64,000 nucleotides of DNA from Croceibacterium aestuarii. GTDB lineage: Bacteria; Pseudomonadota; Alphaproteobacteria; Sphingomonadales; Sphingomonadaceae. The translations under genes and the position numbers were made by a program. The stretch is from contig NZ_CP131039.1 of assembly GCF_030657335.1 (NCBI RefSeq), positions 3,116,501 to 3,180,500 of the forward strand. Direction: 5' to 3'. Under the pieces are notes generated by a model. It was given only the letters and a program-made list of their open reading frames with translations. It searched no databases and was not told where the DNA came from. Positions 50,920 through 61,230 of this stretch are shown one piece after another (position 1 is the stretch's first letter; the number at the start of each line of letters is the position of its first letter).

Positions 50920-52026
50920 GTGGGTATCGCGACGAACATAGGCCGGCCTGACGAGGGACCGGGTCTCGGACGTGGACGCGGCATTCGCGTTCTGGTGGTC
51001 GACGACTCGCTGATCGTGCGCTCGGCATTTTCACGGCTCGTCGAGCAGACGCAGGGTCTCGTGCTCGCCGGCGCGGTATCGACCGCGGAAGATGCGCTGC
51101 AGTTGCTCGCGAGCGAGCATGTCAACGTCATCCTGCTCGATCTCGAAATGCCCGGCATGGGAGGCCTGGGCGCCCTGCCCAAGATGATCCAGCGCGCCAG
51201 CGAAGCGAAAATCCTCGTCGTCTCGAGCCACGCCAAGGACGGAGCGGAAGCGACGGTCGAGGCGCTCAGCCTGGGTGCCGCAGACACTCTACAGAAACCG
51301 TCGAGCGGCGGGTTCGACCAGGCTTACCGCGAGGTCCTCGTCGGCAAGATTCTGGCGCTCGGCCGCAAGCCGCTACGCCGCGCGGCCACTGCAGCCACGA
51401 CGCCGGAGACGCCCGTACCCGCGTTGCGCCCGGCCTCGCGCCAGCGTGCGCGGGTGCTCGCAATCGGCGCCTCGACCGGCGGCATTCACGCGCTCGGCCA
51501 GTTGTTCGGCGTGCTGCCGCGCGATCTCGGAATCCCGATACTCGTCACGCAGCACTTGCCGCACTCGTTCAACGAGGCTTTTCGCAACCAGTTGCAGGAC
51601 GTCTCCGGATTGCCGGCGGTCGCCGCCGAGGACGGCCAGCCGCTGCTGCCGGGGCGCATCGCAGTAGCCCCCGGCGATGCCCATATGGTGGTGGTCGAAA
51701 GCGGTTCCGGACATGCCATCAAGCTCGACCGGCGGCCGGTGCCGAGCGGCTGCATGCCCTCGCTCGACCCGATGTTCGCCTCGCTCGCACTGACCCACGG
51801 TCCCGCGGCGCTGGGCGTGGTGCTGACGGGCATGGGCCGCGACGGCACCGACGGTGCGTTCGAGCTCGTCGAAGCGGGCGGAACGCTGCTGGTGCAGAAC
51901 GAAGCCAGCTCGGCGGTGTGGGGGATGCCCGGTTCGATCGCCCGCGCCGGCCTTGCCGCGGCCATCCTCCATCCTTTCGACCTGGCCGCGCGCATCGCCG
52001 CGGCGGCGGGCGTGCAAACCGCATGA
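50920..52026 (+). CDS. cheB: Chemotaxis protein-glutamate methylesterase CheB
   Basis: 368 residues from a GTG at 50920. N-terminal receiver (VLVVDDSLIVRS, VILLDLEMPGMGG, with Lys in TLQKPSS) and C-terminal methylesterase: catalytic Ser in IGASTGGIHAL, His in TQHLPHSFNEAF, Asp in GMGRDGTDGA. It removes methyl groups from the receptor. The gap to cheY is 10 bases and the stop overlaps the cheR start by ATGA. Confidence 0.94.
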   Translation: MGIATNIGRPDEGPGLGRGRGIRVLVVDDSLIVRSAFSRLVEQTQGLVLAGAVSTAEDALQLLASEHVNVILLDLEMPGMGGLGALPKMIQRASEAKILVVSSHAKDGAEATVEALSLGAADTLQKPSSGGFDQAYREVLVGKILALGRKPLRRAATAATTPETPVPALRPASRQRARVLAIGASTGGIHALGQLFGVLPRDLGIPILVTQHLPHSFNEAFRNQLQDVSGLPAVAAEDGQPLLPGRIAVAPGDAHMVVVESGSGHAIKLDRRPVPSGCMPSLDPMFASLALTHGPAALGVVLTGMGRDGTDGAFELVEAGGTLLVQNEASSAVWGMPGSIARAGLAAAILHPFDLAARIAAAAGVQTA

Positions 52027-52880
52027 TGGATCCCGATGACCTGGCCATCGGCATCATCGCCGGTCTGCTCGAGGCACGCACCGGTCAGCGTCTGACCGAC
52101 GACCGCCGCTGGCGCATCGCCCCGGCGCTTTCCGGCCTGTTCCGCGAGCGCGGGATCGCGAGCAACCAGGACCTCGTCGTGCTGCTCACCCAGCCGGACG
52201 AAAGCTCGCTGGCGCAGGATGTGGTCGAAGCCCTGCTCAACAACGAAACCTACTTCTTTCGCGACCGCTCGGTGTTCGACTACATCGGCGAGACGCTCTT
52301 GCCGCGCTTGGCGAGCGAGCGCGCCAAGAGCAAGAAACTGACCATCTGGTCGGTTGGCTGCTCGAGCGGGCAGGAAACGCTTTCGCTGGCGATGATGTTC
52401 GCCGAACAGGGCAAGCGCTGGGACGGCTGGGAAATCGAGATTCTCGGTACCGACGTCTCGTCCAGCGTGCTCGAATTTGCCCGCGCCGCGACGTATTCCA
52501 ATTTCCAGATCCAGCGCGGGCTCGGGGTGGCACAGATGTTGGCCTACTTTACCGAGACCGAGGACGGCTGGAAGGCGCAGTACCGCCTGCGCGACCGAGT
52601 CCGCTATGAGGTGCACAACCTGCTCCACCCGGCGCCCTTCCCCGGCCGGTTCGATCTCATCCTGTGCCGCAACGTCCTGCTCTACTTCGACAAACCGGTG
52701 CGTGAGCGCGCCTTCGCCCGACTTTCCGAAGCGCTCGCCGACGGAGGGCGGCTGGTGCTCGGCGGCGGCGAAACCGTGCTCGGCCGAAGCGGCTGGTTCG
52801 TGCCCGACGTGGAGCGCCAGGCGGTCTACAAGCACGGTCCGCTGGCCGGTCAGGGCTCGCCGCACGCCAGTGCCGCGTAA
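52023..52880 (+). CDS. cheR: Chemotaxis protein methyltransferase CheR
   Basis: 285 residues. N-terminal helical domain, then NNETYFFRDRSVFDYI and the SAM-binding core IWSVGCSSGQETLSLAMMF, ILGTDVSSSVLEFARAATYS, FDLILCRNVLLYFDK. Standard CheR motifs. ATGATG start at 52023 or 52026. It methylates the operon's receptor. Confidence 0.95.
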   Translation: MMDPDDLAIGIIAGLLEARTGQRLTDDRRWRIAPALSGLFRERGIASNQDLVVLLTQPDESSLAQDVVEALLNNETYFFRDRSVFDYIGETLLPRLASERAKSKKLTIWSVGCSSGQETLSLAMMFAEQGKRWDGWEIEILGTDVSSSVLEFARAATYSNFQIQRGLGVAQMLAYFTETEDGWKAQYRLRDRVRYEVHNLLHPAPFPGRFDLILCRNVLLYFDKPVRERAFARLSEALADGGRLVLGGGETVLGRSGWFVPDVERQAVYKHGPLAGQGSPHASAA

Positions 52881-52950
52881 GACATAGTAAATGTTTGGTT
52901 TAACCTTCGGTAACCCTTTCCGCGTATCCGTGGAGCCAGGGGGGACTGGG

Positions 52951-54480
52951 GTGCAACTTGCCATGACCAAGCACGATTTGTCGCTGCGCTGGCTGGTTAT
53001 CGGCTCGGCGGTGATGCTGAGCGCGATCGTCGCCGCGCTGATCGGCTATCTCGGGCGATATGGCGCTTTCGCCACGCCTGAATCGGTGCGCGCGCTGACC
53101 ATTGCCTCGATTACCTACTGCGTTGCCGCCGCGCTGCTGGTGCGGATCGGGCTTGCAGGGATTTCCGAACTCGAACGGCTCGGCTTGACCGACAGCCTGA
53201 GCGGCGTCCCCAACCGGCGCGCGCTGCACCTCGACGTGGCGCGGAATGCCGGCGAGGAAGACGAAGTCGCCCTCGCACTGGTCGATCTCGACGGCTTCAA
53301 GGCGATCAACGACCAGTACGGCCATTTCGTCGGCGATACGCTGATCAAGCGCTGCTCGGAGCTTCTGCGCGAGATGTGCGGGGGCGAGGGACGCACCTAT
53401 CGTCTCGGCGGCGACGAGTTTGCCGTCGTGGTGATCGGCCCGATTGCCGGCAACATTCTCGAGAGCACCTGCCGGCGCCTGCTGCAGCGGCTCGCTCAGC
53501 CGGTCGAGATCGACGATCGCAAGATCACCATCGGCGCGAGCATCGGCATGGCCCGCCGCTCCGGCGACGAAGGGATCACCTCATCCGAACTGCTGCGCCG
53601 CGCCGACGTCGCCATGTATGCCTCCAAGAGCGGCGGCAAGATGCGCTGCACCTGGTTCATCGAAGACTTCGATCGCTCGCGCGAGGAGGTCCGCAAGATC
53701 GAGGAAGACCTTCGGCGGGCGCTCGGCCGGCAGGAATTCCACATGGTCTATCAGCCGCTGGTCGATGCCACGGACGGCTCGATCGTCGCAGTCGAAGCCT
53801 TGCTGCGCTGGGATCGCGGATCGCGCGAACCGCTCGGCCCGAACATCTTCATCCCGATCGCCGAGGAAACCGGACTGATCAATCAGATCGGCCGCTGGGT
53901 GCTACGCCAGGCCTGCAAGGACGCGATGGCCTGGGACCTGATCAAGCTTTCGGTCAACGTCTCGCCGGCGCAGCTGCGCAATCCGGAGTTCCCGGTGCAG
54001 CTCGGCCAGATCCTCGAGGAAACCGGCTTTCCGCCCGAGCGGCTCGAGCTGGAAATCACCGAGACCTATCTCGTCGGCGACCCCCATGTCGCCGGCCGGG
54101 CGCTCGACATGATCCGCGGCTTCGGGGTCGGGGTCGCGCTCGACGATTTCGGTACGGGCTATGCCTCGATCGGCTTCCTGCGCAAGTTCCGCTTCGAAAA
54201 ACTCAAGCTCGACCGCTCGCTGATCGTCGGCGCGGCGGACGACGATTCGAGCCGGGCGATGATGATTTCCTCGATCGCCGTAGCCCGGGCCATGAACATG
54301 GGCGTGACCGCCGAAGGCGTCGAAACCGACGCCCAGGCCACGCTCGCCCGCGCCGCCGGCTGCGACCAGATGCAAGGCTGGCTCTATTACAAGGCCGTGT
54401 CGGCAGACGAAGTCACACGCCTCCTCAACCTGGCTCATGCCGTCGGAGATGAACGCCATGGATATGTCGCAAACGCCTGA
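52951..54480 (+). CDS. Membrane GGDEF-EAL c-di-GMP enzyme
   Basis: 509 residues from a GTG at 52951 that follows AGGGGGG; ATG at 52963 or 52891 are alternatives. Two membrane helices ([40 protein letters not shown]) precede a GGDEF domain with intact [10 protein letters not shown] and [12 protein letters not shown]; no RxxD inhibitory site is seen. The EAL domain has [39 protein letters not shown] and [10 protein letters not shown], so phosphodiesterase residues are intact. It lies inside the che operon, linking chemotaxis with the motile/sessile switch. Confidence 0.92.
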   Translation: MQLAMTKHDLSLRWLVIGSAVMLSAIVAALIGYLGRYGAFATPESVRALTIASITYCVAAALLVRIGLAGISELERLGLTDSLSGVPNRRALHLDVARNAGEEDEVALALVDLDGFKAINDQYGHFVGDTLIKRCSELLREMCGGEGRTYRLGGDEFAVVVIGPIAGNILESTCRRLLQRLAQPVEIDDRKITIGASIGMARRSGDEGITSSELLRRADVAMYASKSGGKMRCTWFIEDFDRSREEVRKIEEDLRRALGRQEFHMVYQPLVDATDGSIVAVEALLRWDRGSREPLGPNIFIPIAEETGLINQIGRWVLRQACKDAMAWDLIKLSVNVSPAQLRNPEFPVQLGQILEETGFPPERLELEITETYLVGDPHVAGRALDMIRGFGVGVALDDFGTGYASIGFLRKFRFEKLKLDRSLIVGAADDDSSRAMMISSIAVARAMNMGVTAEGVETDAQATLARAAGCDQMQGWLYYKAVSADEVTRLLNLAHAVGDERHGYVANA

Positions 54481-55798
54481 AATCCCCGTGCTGGACGAAC
54501 TCGAACGCGACCGCGCCGAGCGGCGCGCCGCCGGACCGGCGGAGCACAAGCGCAGCCTGTTCGGCACCGCATCGATCGGCCAACGGACGCGCACCGTGCT
54601 CGCGGCCATGACCGTGCTCGCCGGCGGCAACGCCGCGCTGGCCCTGGCCGTATGGCTCGGCGCCGAGGGCGTACCCGGCTGGATATTCTCCATGCTCAGC
54701 GTGCTCACCTCCGGCATCGCCGCCACCGCCTATTTCACGCAGCGGCTGGTCAACGAGGACGTCGTACGGCCGCTGGTCAGCGCCAAGCGCAGCGCCGTCG
54801 CGCTTGCCGAAGGTCGCCACGACGTGGACATCGAAAACGTCCACCGCGACGACGAAATCGGCGATCTCGCCCGCGCCCTCGCGACGATCAAGAAAGCCGC
54901 CTTCAAGTTTCAGAAGCTGCGCGTGGAAAACGACGCCGAGCGAGCCAAGCACAGCGAAGCGCTCCGCGAACTGACCGACAAGTTCGACAAGACCGTCGGC
55001 GAGATCGTCGGCAGCGTGGCTTCGGCCTCGAGCGAACTTCAGGCCACCGCAACGGCCATGGCCGCCTGCGCCGAACAGTCGTCCAACCAGTCGGCCAAGG
55101 TCAGCCAGTCGCTGACCGAGGCGACCGCCGGGGTGACCGCGGCGGCCGCGGCGAGCGACGAGTTCGCCATGTCGATCGGTGAGATCAGCCGCCAGGCCTC
55201 CACCAGCGCCGAGCTGGCCCGCAAGGCCAGCACCGCGGCAGTCGATGCCGACAAGACCATCTCTGCGCTGACCGAAAGCGCGGCCGAGGTCGGCCAGATC
55301 GTCGAGCTCATCTCGACCATCGCCCAGCGCACCAACCTCCTGGCGCTCAACGCCTCGATCGAAGCCGCACGCGGCGGCGAAGCGGGCCGCGGGTTCGCGG
55401 TCGTCGCGTCCGAGGTCAAGGAGCTGGCGACGCGCACCGGCAAGGCAACCGAGCAGGTCGCGGCGCAGATCCGCGCCATCCAGGACACCACCGGTGCCAG
55501 CGTCACAGCGCTGCGCGATATCGCCGGGCAGATCAAGCAGCTCGAGACCACCGCCGTCTCGATCGCCGCGGCGGTCGACCAGCAGTCCGTCGCCGGGCAG
55601 GACCTCGCCCGCTCGATCGACCTCGCCGCGCGCGGGGCGGAAGACGTCACCGGCAATATCGAACAGGTCCGCGAAACCTCGCTCGCCACCGGCAGCGCGG
55701 CGAGCCAGGTGCTATCGAGCTCGACCGAGCTCGAGAAGCAGGCGACCTTCCTCAAGGGCCAGGCCGCCGAATTCATCAAGCACGTCCGCGAGGTCTGA
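54458..55798 (+). CDS. Methyl-accepting chemotaxis protein
   Basis: 446 residues. Two adjacent membrane helices ([40 protein letters not shown]) with almost no periplasmic loop, a HAMP domain ([20 protein letters not shown]) and a signalling domain whose hairpin tip is [20 protein letters not shown]. No ligand-binding domain outside the membrane, so it probably senses intracellular or membrane-borne signals. In-frame ATG codons at 54437, 54449 and 54458 all overlap the preceding gene; 54458 has the best-spaced GGAG. Confidence 0.93.
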   Translation: MDMSQTPEIPVLDELERDRAERRAAGPAEHKRSLFGTASIGQRTRTVLAAMTVLAGGNAALALAVWLGAEGVPGWIFSMLSVLTSGIAATAYFTQRLVNEDVVRPLVSAKRSAVALAEGRHDVDIENVHRDDEIGDLARALATIKKAAFKFQKLRVENDAERAKHSEALRELTDKFDKTVGEIVGSVASASSELQATATAMAACAEQSSNQSAKVSQSLTEATAGVTAAAAASDEFAMSIGEISRQASTSAELARKASTAAVDADKTISALTESAAEVGQIVELISTIAQRTNLLALNASIEAARGGEAGRGFAVVASEVKELATRTGKATEQVAAQIRAIQDTTGASVTALRDIAGQIKQLETTAVSIAAAVDQQSVAGQDLARSIDLAARGAEDVTGNIEQVRETSLATGSAASQVLSSSTELEKQATFLKGQAAEFIKHVREV

Positions 55799-55880
55799 GC
55801 GGAGACGGACAACCGCGAAGGGCATGATCGACTTCTTTACGTCCGCAATTGGGGGCGTCTGCGCCTGGCCCTTGGGACGT

Positions 55881-55899
55881 GAAGCGGACAGGCCGCTTC
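55881..55899. terminator. Candidate terminator between mcp and SnoaL-like gene
   Basis: GAAGCGG-acagg-CCGCTTC, a 7-bp stem with 5-base loop in the 105-base convergent gap. No long T-run follows. Confidence 0.4.
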
Positions 55900-55903
55900 C
55901 GCT

Positions 55904-56458
55904 CTACCACCCGTCCCTGGTCTGCTCGTCGAACGGCCGGGTGTCCGCCGGCTCGCTCTTGTACGGGGGGCGCATGGGTAGTGTGCGCTCGCCCTTCCAC
56001 GGAATCTGGTCGACCGCGGTCCAGGCGTTGACCTTGAGCTTGTAGAACACCCAGCGCCCGTCTTCCTTGATCAGCCGGTCGTCGCGGGTGCCGATGCCGA
56101 ACACGAAGTTGGTGTTGTAGTCGGCGTTCCACTGGATGATCTGGAAGAAGCAGCGCACCCGCGCGCCCTGCTCCATCGGGTCCATGATGAAGTGGCTCAT
56201 CAGGTGCTGGCGGCCGTACCACCAGTGCTGCCGGTCGTACCACAAGCTGCGCAGGTTCTTGCGGATCGCCTCGTGGCCCTTGACCTTGCCCTGCCACAGG
56301 TGATCGAACTCGGCCTCGCGGGCGAAGGTGGCGATGGCCTGTTCCTCGTCGGCCAGGTCGATGCCCCAGGCATAGCGGGCGAACAGTTCCTCGATCTCGC
56401 CCCGATCCTGCGCGGGCATGACTTTCGGCACACCATCGGGCCACGGATTTTCCGCCAT
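55904..56458 (-). CDS. SnoaL/NTF2-like protein
   Basis: 184 residues, cytoplasmic (no signal peptide). Core: RGEIEELFARYAWGIDLADE, TFAREAEFDHLWQGKVKGHE, HLMSHFIMDPMEQGARVRCF and GRWVFYKLKVNAW. Matches the SnoaL_4/ketosteroid-isomerase-like superfamily. These proteins are dehydratases, isomerases or ring-hydroxylating small subunits in aromatic catabolism. It is divergent from the carotenoid-oxygenase gene with 78 bases between them. Start at 56458 gives MAENPWPDGVP. Confidence 0.85.
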   Translation of the reverse strand: MAENPWPDGVPKVMPAQDRGEIEELFARYAWGIDLADEEQAIATFAREAEFDHLWQGKVKGHEAIRKNLRSLWYDRQHWWYGRQHLMSHFIMDPMEQGARVRCFFQIIQWNADYNTNFVFGIGTRDDRLIKEDGRWVFYKLKVNAWTAVDQIPWKGERTLPMRPPYKSEPADTRPFDEQTRDGW

Positions 56459-56536
56459 TTTTGATCCTCCCCAATGCGCTCTTGCCAAGCGCCCCTATCC
56501 AAGCTTCAATTTGCTTAAAGCAAAAGGAACGAGAGA

Positions 56537-57955
56537 ATGCCCGAGATTTTTCATCCTTACGCGAGCTTCGGTCATCAAAAGCGCATGCCGATGCGCTTCG
56601 AGGCCGATGTCTTCGAGTGCGAGGTCGAGGGCGAAATTCCCCCCGAGCTCGAAGGAGCCTATTATCGCACCGGGGCAGACAGGCAGTATCCCAGCCTCGA
56701 GGACGACATCATCCTGGGCGGCGACGGGATGTTCTCGATGTTCAAGTTCGAGAACGGCCACGTCAGCTTCCGCAGTCGCTACGTCCAGACCGAGCGGCTC
56801 AAGGCCGAGCGGGAGGCGCGGCGGCGGCTCTATGGCCACTACCGCAACAAGTACACCGACGACGAGAGCGTCTCCAACCTGCCGCAGCGCGACAACACCG
56901 GCAACACCAACGCCTTCGCCCACGGCGGCAATGTCTATGCCCTGCGCGAGGATTCGCGGCCCTATCGGCTCGATCCCGAGACGCTCGACACGCTGCCGAT
57001 TCCGGCGTTCGAGGGGCTGAGGTCGACCGCCCTGACCGCGCACCCCAAGATCGATCCGGAAACCGGCGAATGGTGGTCCTACGGCGTGTTCGCGGGCGGC
57101 GAGCCGACGACCGATGCCAGCCTCCACGTGTTCGACAAGCACGGCAAGCTGATCCGCGAGGAGTGGTTCCACACCCCCTACCCCGGCCTCAGCCACGACT
57201 GGGCAGTCACACGAGAGCACATCGTGTTCCCGATCATGCCGCTGGTGGCCGACGAGAAGCGGCTGCGCGCGGGCGACCAATACTACCAGTACGATCCCGA
57301 CCTGCCGACCAAGTGGGGCATCATGCCGCGGGGCGGAACCGTGGAAGACCTGCGCTGGTTCGACATCCCCGGCATCGTGCTCGGCCACATCATGAACGCC
57401 TATACCGATGGCGATAAGGTCATCGTCGACACGCCGGTGAGCCCGGGCAACTGCTTCTGCTTCTTCCGCGACAAGCACGGCAACCTGCCAAGCATGGCCG
57501 AGACGGTGACGCAGCTCACCCGCATCACCTTCGACCTGTCGCAGGACGCGGCGGACGCGGTGACGATGGAGCCGGTCCAGGGCGCCTATGGCGACATGCC
57601 CAAGATCGACGACCGATATGCGATGCAAAAGTACCGCTTCGGCTACATGGCCTTTCGCGATCCGCCGCGCATGGGCGTGGCGCAGATCGACTGGGACACC
57701 GGCGAAATGCGCTATCACGACCTCGAGGCGGCGGCCGCCCAGGAACCGGTGTTCGTGCCCAAGTCGGCCGATTCGCCCGAGGGCGACGGCTATATCCTCA
57801 CCGCGGTGGACCGCTTCGCCGAGAAACGCACCGACCTGCTGATCCTCGACGGCAACGACGTGAGCCGCCCGGCGATCGCCACGATCAAGTTGCCCTTCGC
57901 CCTGCCGATGAGCTTCCACGGCTCGTGGGTGCCGGCACGGGAGACCGCCGCATGA
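56537..57955 (+). CDS. Carotenoid cleavage oxygenase family protein (stilbene/apocarotenoid type)
   Basis: 472 residues, a seven-bladed propeller iron enzyme. The four Fe ligands are His169 (TAHPKID), His220 (LSHDWAV), His284 (LGHIMNAY) and His461 (SFHGSWVP). Further markers: EGAYYRTGADRQYP, GGDGMFSMFKFENGHVSFRS. It oxidatively cleaves an alkene to two aldehydes; lignostilbene dioxygenases of sphingomonads belong here, as do apocarotenoid enzymes. It overlaps the next gene by ATGA. Adjacent alcohol and aldehyde dehydrogenases could process the products. Confidence 0.93.
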   Translation: MPEIFHPYASFGHQKRMPMRFEADVFECEVEGEIPPELEGAYYRTGADRQYPSLEDDIILGGDGMFSMFKFENGHVSFRSRYVQTERLKAEREARRRLYGHYRNKYTDDESVSNLPQRDNTGNTNAFAHGGNVYALREDSRPYRLDPETLDTLPIPAFEGLRSTALTAHPKIDPETGEWWSYGVFAGGEPTTDASLHVFDKHGKLIREEWFHTPYPGLSHDWAVTREHIVFPIMPLVADEKRLRAGDQYYQYDPDLPTKWGIMPRGGTVEDLRWFDIPGIVLGHIMNAYTDGDKVIVDTPVSPGNCFCFFRDKHGNLPSMAETVTQLTRITFDLSQDAADAVTMEPVQGAYGDMPKIDDRYAMQKYRFGYMAFRDPPRMGVAQIDWDTGEMRYHDLEAAAAQEPVFVPKSADSPEGDGYILTAVDRFAEKRTDLLILDGNDVSRPAIATIKLPFALPMSFHGSWVPARETAA

Positions 57956-58278
57956 TCGATCTCGCCAAGGCGCGCACGAGGCTCGAGGCGCAGCTCGCCG
58001 AACTGGAGGAGCGGCTCGGCAACATTGAGCGCGACCTCGACGAGCCGCACGACACCGACAGCTCGGAACGCGCGGTACAGATGGAGGACGACGAAGCGCT
58101 CGAGGCACAGGCCGCGCTGGTGACGAGCGAAATCGCCTCGACCCGCCGCGCCCTGGTACGGGTCGCGGACGGCACCTACGGCGAGTGCATGAACTGCGGT
58201 GCGGACATCTCGGAGAACCGGCTCGATGCCCGTCCCGAATCCGCGCTATGCATTACCTGCGCCAGCGCCAAAGGTTAG
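57952..58278 (+). CDS. TraR/DksA-family zinc finger protein
   Basis: 108 residues. N-terminal coiled-coil (LEAQLAELEERLGNIERDLD) and C-terminal zinc finger with Cys in ECMNCG and LCITCA. DksA relatives bind RNA polymerase in its secondary channel and adjust transcription. It is shorter than E. coli DksA (151 aa), like many small TraR/DksA proteins. The ATGA overlap with the carotenoid oxygenase gene suggests coupled expression with that enzyme. Confidence 0.88.
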   Translation: MIDLAKARTRLEAQLAELEERLGNIERDLDEPHDTDSSERAVQMEDDEALEAQAALVTSEIASTRRALVRVADGTYGECMNCGADISENRLDARPESALCITCASAKG

Positions 58279-58332
58279 CAAACCAAGAGACGGCCGGTCT
58301 CGTCGCTTGCCATACGGGTCTTGATGCCATAT

Positions 58333-58348
58333 TTCGATAATTATCGAA
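58333..58348. promoter_or_regulatory. ArsR operator (perfect palindrome)
   Basis: TTCGATAATTATCGAA is a perfect 16-base palindrome ending 16 bases before the arsR start. Its form is like known ArsR operators with ATTCG...CGAAT arms. Confidence 0.7.
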
Positions 58349-58363
58349 TCATTGGAGCATGCA

Positions 58364-58702
58364 ATGCAGGCCCACCGCGTCATACGCGCCCTTGCTGCGC
58401 TTGCGCAGGAGCACCGTCTAGCCGCTTTCCGGCTGCTGGTGCAGGCGGGCGAACCAGGCGTGGCGGCTGGAACTCTCGCCGACAAACTCGACATTCCGCC
58501 GTCCTCGATGAGTTTTCACCTGGCCCAGCTCGCCAACGCCGGTCTGGTCACGCAGCGGCGCGAAAGCCGCTCGATCATCTATTCGGCGGACTATGCCGTA
58601 ATGAACGATCTGATGGGTTACCTGACCGAAAACTGCTGTGGCGGGATTTCCTGCACTGCGGATTTCGGCTGCCAACCCCACCCTGGCAGAAAGAGCGCCT
58701 GA
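58364..58702 (+). CDS. arsR: Arsenical-resistance repressor ArsR
   Basis: 112 residues, winged helix (LAALAQEHRLAAFRLLVQAG, recognition helix PPSSMSFHLAQLANAGLV, wing TQRRESRSIIYSADYAV). The C-terminal NCCGGISC places Cys91, Cys92 and Cys97 as an As(III)-binding cluster, close to the Cys95-Cys96-Cys102 site of A. ferrooxidans ArsR. ATG at 58364 follows GGAG. It heads the arsR-arsC-acr3 operon and presumably binds the palindrome just upstream. Confidence 0.92.
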   Translation: MQAHRVIRALAALAQEHRLAAFRLLVQAGEPGVAAGTLADKLDIPPSSMSFHLAQLANAGLVTQRRESRSIIYSADYAVMNDLMGYLTENCCGGISCTADFGCQPHPGRKSA

Positions 58703-58773
58703 TGAACTGGTTCGCCATACATGGCGGGCGCATCGCTCCGCAGTACGCGCCGGCCAAACCCTTCAGCCGCTGA
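58702..58773 (+). CDS. Small ORF between arsR and arsC
   Basis: 23 codons starting in a TGATG overlap with arsR, encoding MNWFAIHGGRIAPQYAPAKP and three further residues. It ends 8 bases before arsC. It may be a relic or a coupling leader; no family recognised. Confidence 0.25.
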   Translation: MNWFAIHGGRIAPQYAPAKPFSR

Positions 58774-58781
58774 GCTGCTCG

Positions 58782-59282
58782 ATGTCGGACAATCCGCTCA
58801 ATGTGCTGTTCCTGTGCACGGGAAATTCGGCTCGCTCGATCCTGGCCGAGGCGATCCTCACCCACGAGGGGCAGGGTCGCTTCAGGGCCTACAGCGCCGG
58901 AAGCAATCCGACCGGCGACGTCAATCCCTGGGCGATTCGGACGCTCAAGACCTTGGGCTACCCGGACGAGGGCTATCATTCCAAGAGCTGGAGCGAATTC
59001 GCTGACGGACCTCAATTCGACCTGATCTTTACCGTGTGCGACGGCGCGGCGGCGGAAAGCTGCCCGGTCTGGCCCGGGCGCCCGACCAGCGCGCATTGGG
59101 GCATTCCCGATCCCGCTGCGGTGAAAGGCAGCGACGCGCAAAAGGCAGCAGCCTTTCTCGACGCCTTCCGCATGCTCAAGCGCCGGATCGACCTCATGCT
59201 GGCGTTGCCGATTGGCAGCCTCGAGCAAGTCGCCTTGCGCGAAAAGCTGCAGGCCATTGGCCGGGAGGCCGACCGGCCATGA
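58782..59282 (+). CDS. arsC: Arsenate reductase, low-molecular-weight phosphatase type
   Basis: 166 residues. P-loop [20 protein letters not shown] holds the nucleophilic Cys, and the redox pair is in [17 protein letters not shown], as in thioredoxin-coupled ArsC. It reduces arsenate to arsenite for export. Start at 58782. It overlaps acr3 by ATGA. Confidence 0.93.
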   Translation: MSDNPLNVLFLCTGNSARSILAEAILTHEGQGRFRAYSAGSNPTGDVNPWAIRTLKTLGYPDEGYHSKSWSEFADGPQFDLIFTVCDGAAAESCPVWPGRPTSAHWGIPDPAAVKGSDAQKAAAFLDAFRMLKRRIDLMLALPIGSLEQVALREKLQAIGREADRP

Positions 59283-60349
59283 ACGCGACGAGTGCCGACA
59301 TCGACGCTCGCGCGGCAGGCCTCGGCCTGTTCGAGAAATGGCTCTCGGTTTGGGTCGGCGCGGCGATCCTGACCGGAATCGCGCTCGGCAACCTCGTACC
59401 GGGCACTTTTGCCGCGTTGGCATCGATCGAATATGCCTCCGTCAACCTCGTCGTCGCGGTGCTGATCTGGGCGATGATCTTCCCGATGATGGTTGCGGTG
59501 GATTTCGGTGCGGTGCGCCGTGTCGGCGACAGGCCCAAGGGGCTGGTCGTCACACTGGTGGTCAACTGGCTCATCAAGCCGTTCACGATGGCCGCGCTGG
59601 GCGTGCTGTTCTTCGAGGTCGTGTTCGCACATCTGATCGCGCCGGCCGATGCGCAACAATACATCGCTGGCCTGATCCTGCTCGGGGCAGCACCCTGCAC
59701 AGCGATGGTGTTCGTGTGGTCGCAACTGACCAAGGGCGATCCCGCCTACACCCTCGTCCAGGTCGCGGTGAACGATCTCATCATGATCGTCGCCTTCGCG
59801 CCGATCGTCGCCTTGCTTCTCGGCGTCACGGACATCACCGTCCCTTGGGCGACGCTCCTGCTTTCGGTCGTTCTCTACGTCGTCGTTCCGCTCGCCGCCG
59901 GGGCGTTCATGCGCCGTCGGCTGCTGGCGACTCACAATGGCGATGACGCTGCCGTTGCGGGCTTCACCGGACGCACGAAACCGCTCTCCATCGTCGGTTT
60001 GCTGCTGACAGTGCTCCTGCTGTTCGGCTTCCAGGCGGAGACTATCGTGGCCCGGCCGGCCCTGATCGCGCTCATCGCGGCACCGATCGTCGTCCAGAGC
60101 TACGGCATCTTTTTCATCGCTTATGGCTGGGCCAAGCTCTGGAGAGTGCCGCACACCGTCGCGGCGCCCTGCGCGCTCATCGGCACGTCGAATTTCTTCG
60201 AGCTGGCCGTGGCGGTGGCGATCGGGCTTTTCGGACTCGGCAGCGGCGCAGCCCTGGCCACGGTCGTCGGTGTACTGGTCGAGGTGCCGGTCATGCTGTC
60301 GCTCGTCGCCATCGCCAACCGGACGCGTAGCGCCTTCCCGGCGGCCTGA
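59279..60349 (+). CDS. acr3: Arsenite efflux pump ACR3
   Basis: 356 residues with ten membrane helices. ACR3 markers: [20 protein letters not shown] with the essential Cys in [45 protein letters not shown]. It exports As(OH)3 made by ArsC. Last gene of the ars operon; only 8 bases separate it from the convergent hydrolase gene. Confidence 0.95.
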   Translation: MNATSADIDARAAGLGLFEKWLSVWVGAAILTGIALGNLVPGTFAALASIEYASVNLVVAVLIWAMIFPMMVAVDFGAVRRVGDRPKGLVVTLVVNWLIKPFTMAALGVLFFEVVFAHLIAPADAQQYIAGLILLGAAPCTAMVFVWSQLTKGDPAYTLVQVAVNDLIMIVAFAPIVALLLGVTDITVPWATLLLSVVLYVVVPLAAGAFMRRRLLATHNGDDAAVAGFTGRTKPLSIVGLLLTVLLLFGFQAETIVARPALIALIAAPIVVQSYGIFFIAYGWAKLWRVPHTVAAPCALIGTSNFFELAVAVAIGLFGLGSGAALATVVGVLVEVPVMLSLVAIANRTRSAFPAA

Positions 60350-60357
60350 CGCGCTCC

Positions 60358-61230
60358 TCAGCCGGTCACCCGGCCCACGAAGTCGATCAGCAGGTTCTCG
60401 GTGTCCTTGACCTCGGAGCCGATACTCTGCGCCGGGCTGAGGTGGTTGTGGCCCATCAGCAGGTGCATTGCCGGGTAGGCCTTCTTCGCCTCCCCCCAGA
60501 CGCCGACCAGGCGTGCGGCCTCGACCTGAAAGCTTTCGGGATCGAACTCGCTGACGGTAAAGCACAGCGGGATCTCGGTGGCGAGCAGGCCCGGGACGCA
60601 GTTGGCTTCCGGATACTTGCTCTCGTCGGTGCCGTAGTAGGCGCGGTGCATGTCGTTGGGCGTGGTGGCGACGGTGTCGTAGATGCCGCTCATCATCACC
60701 GCACCGGCAATGCCGCCGCCGGGGGCCGCGTGGTGCTCGGGGAAGGCGACATAGCTCGCCACGTGGACCGCGCCGGCGCTCTGGCCGGAGAGGACGATCT
60801 TGTCCGGATCGCCGCCGTAGCGGGCGACGTTCTCGCGCAGCCACTTGACCAGCAGGCCGAGGTCCTCCGGTCCGCTCGGCCACATGTTGTCGGGCGCAAG
60901 GCGATAGGTAACCGCAACGCCGATCCAGCCCTGGCGCGCGGCGAAATCGCCGATGTTGCGGTAAAACGGCCCAGTCTCGCTGCGCTTGTCGCCCATCACG
61001 AAACCGCCGCCGTGGACGAAGACGAAGACCGGCGCGCCGCTCGTGCCCTCGCGGCGGAACAGGTCGAGCCGGTTGCGCGGGTCGGGTCCGTAGACGAGGT
61101 CGATTTCCTCGATCGTGCCTTCGTCGATACCGCCGTGCATCTCGGCGAAGCGCGACGAGGTCCCCCCGATCAGCGCCGGGCTGAGCTCGCGGCCGAGCGA
61201 TTCGAGCAGGTCGCGCAAGTTGACGGTCAT
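60358..61230 (-). CDS. Alpha/beta hydrolase, HSL/carboxylesterase family
   Basis: 290 residues. Oxyanion HGGGFVMG, nucleophile Ser in [13 protein letters not shown] (G-x-S-x-G), and late acid/His in [16 protein letters not shown] and MGHNHLSP. This is the hormone-sensitive-lipase-like esterase type. It overlaps the alcohol dehydrogenase gene by ATGA. It may open esters of a substrate handled by the neighbouring dehydrogenases. Confidence 0.88.
   Translation of the reverse strand: MTVNLRDLLESLGRELSPALIGGTSSRFAEMHGGIDEGTIEEIDLVYGPDPRNRLDLFRREGTSGAPVFVFVHGGGFVMGDKRSETGPFYRNIGDFAARQGWIGVAVTYRLAPDNMWPSGPEDLGLLVKWLRENVARYGGDPDKIVLSGQSAGAVHVASYVAFPEHHAAPGGGIAGAVMMSGIYDTVATTPNDMHRAYYGTDESKYPEANCVPGLLATEIPLCFTVSEFDPESFQVEAARLVGVWGEAKKAYPAMHLLMGHNHLSPAQSIGSEVKDTENLLIDFVGRVTG

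Noticed and set aside
52904-52918. TTTAACC...GGTAACC resembling a CtrA site before the GGDEF-EAL gene
   Set aside because: Spacing between the halves is not the 7 bases of the consensus.
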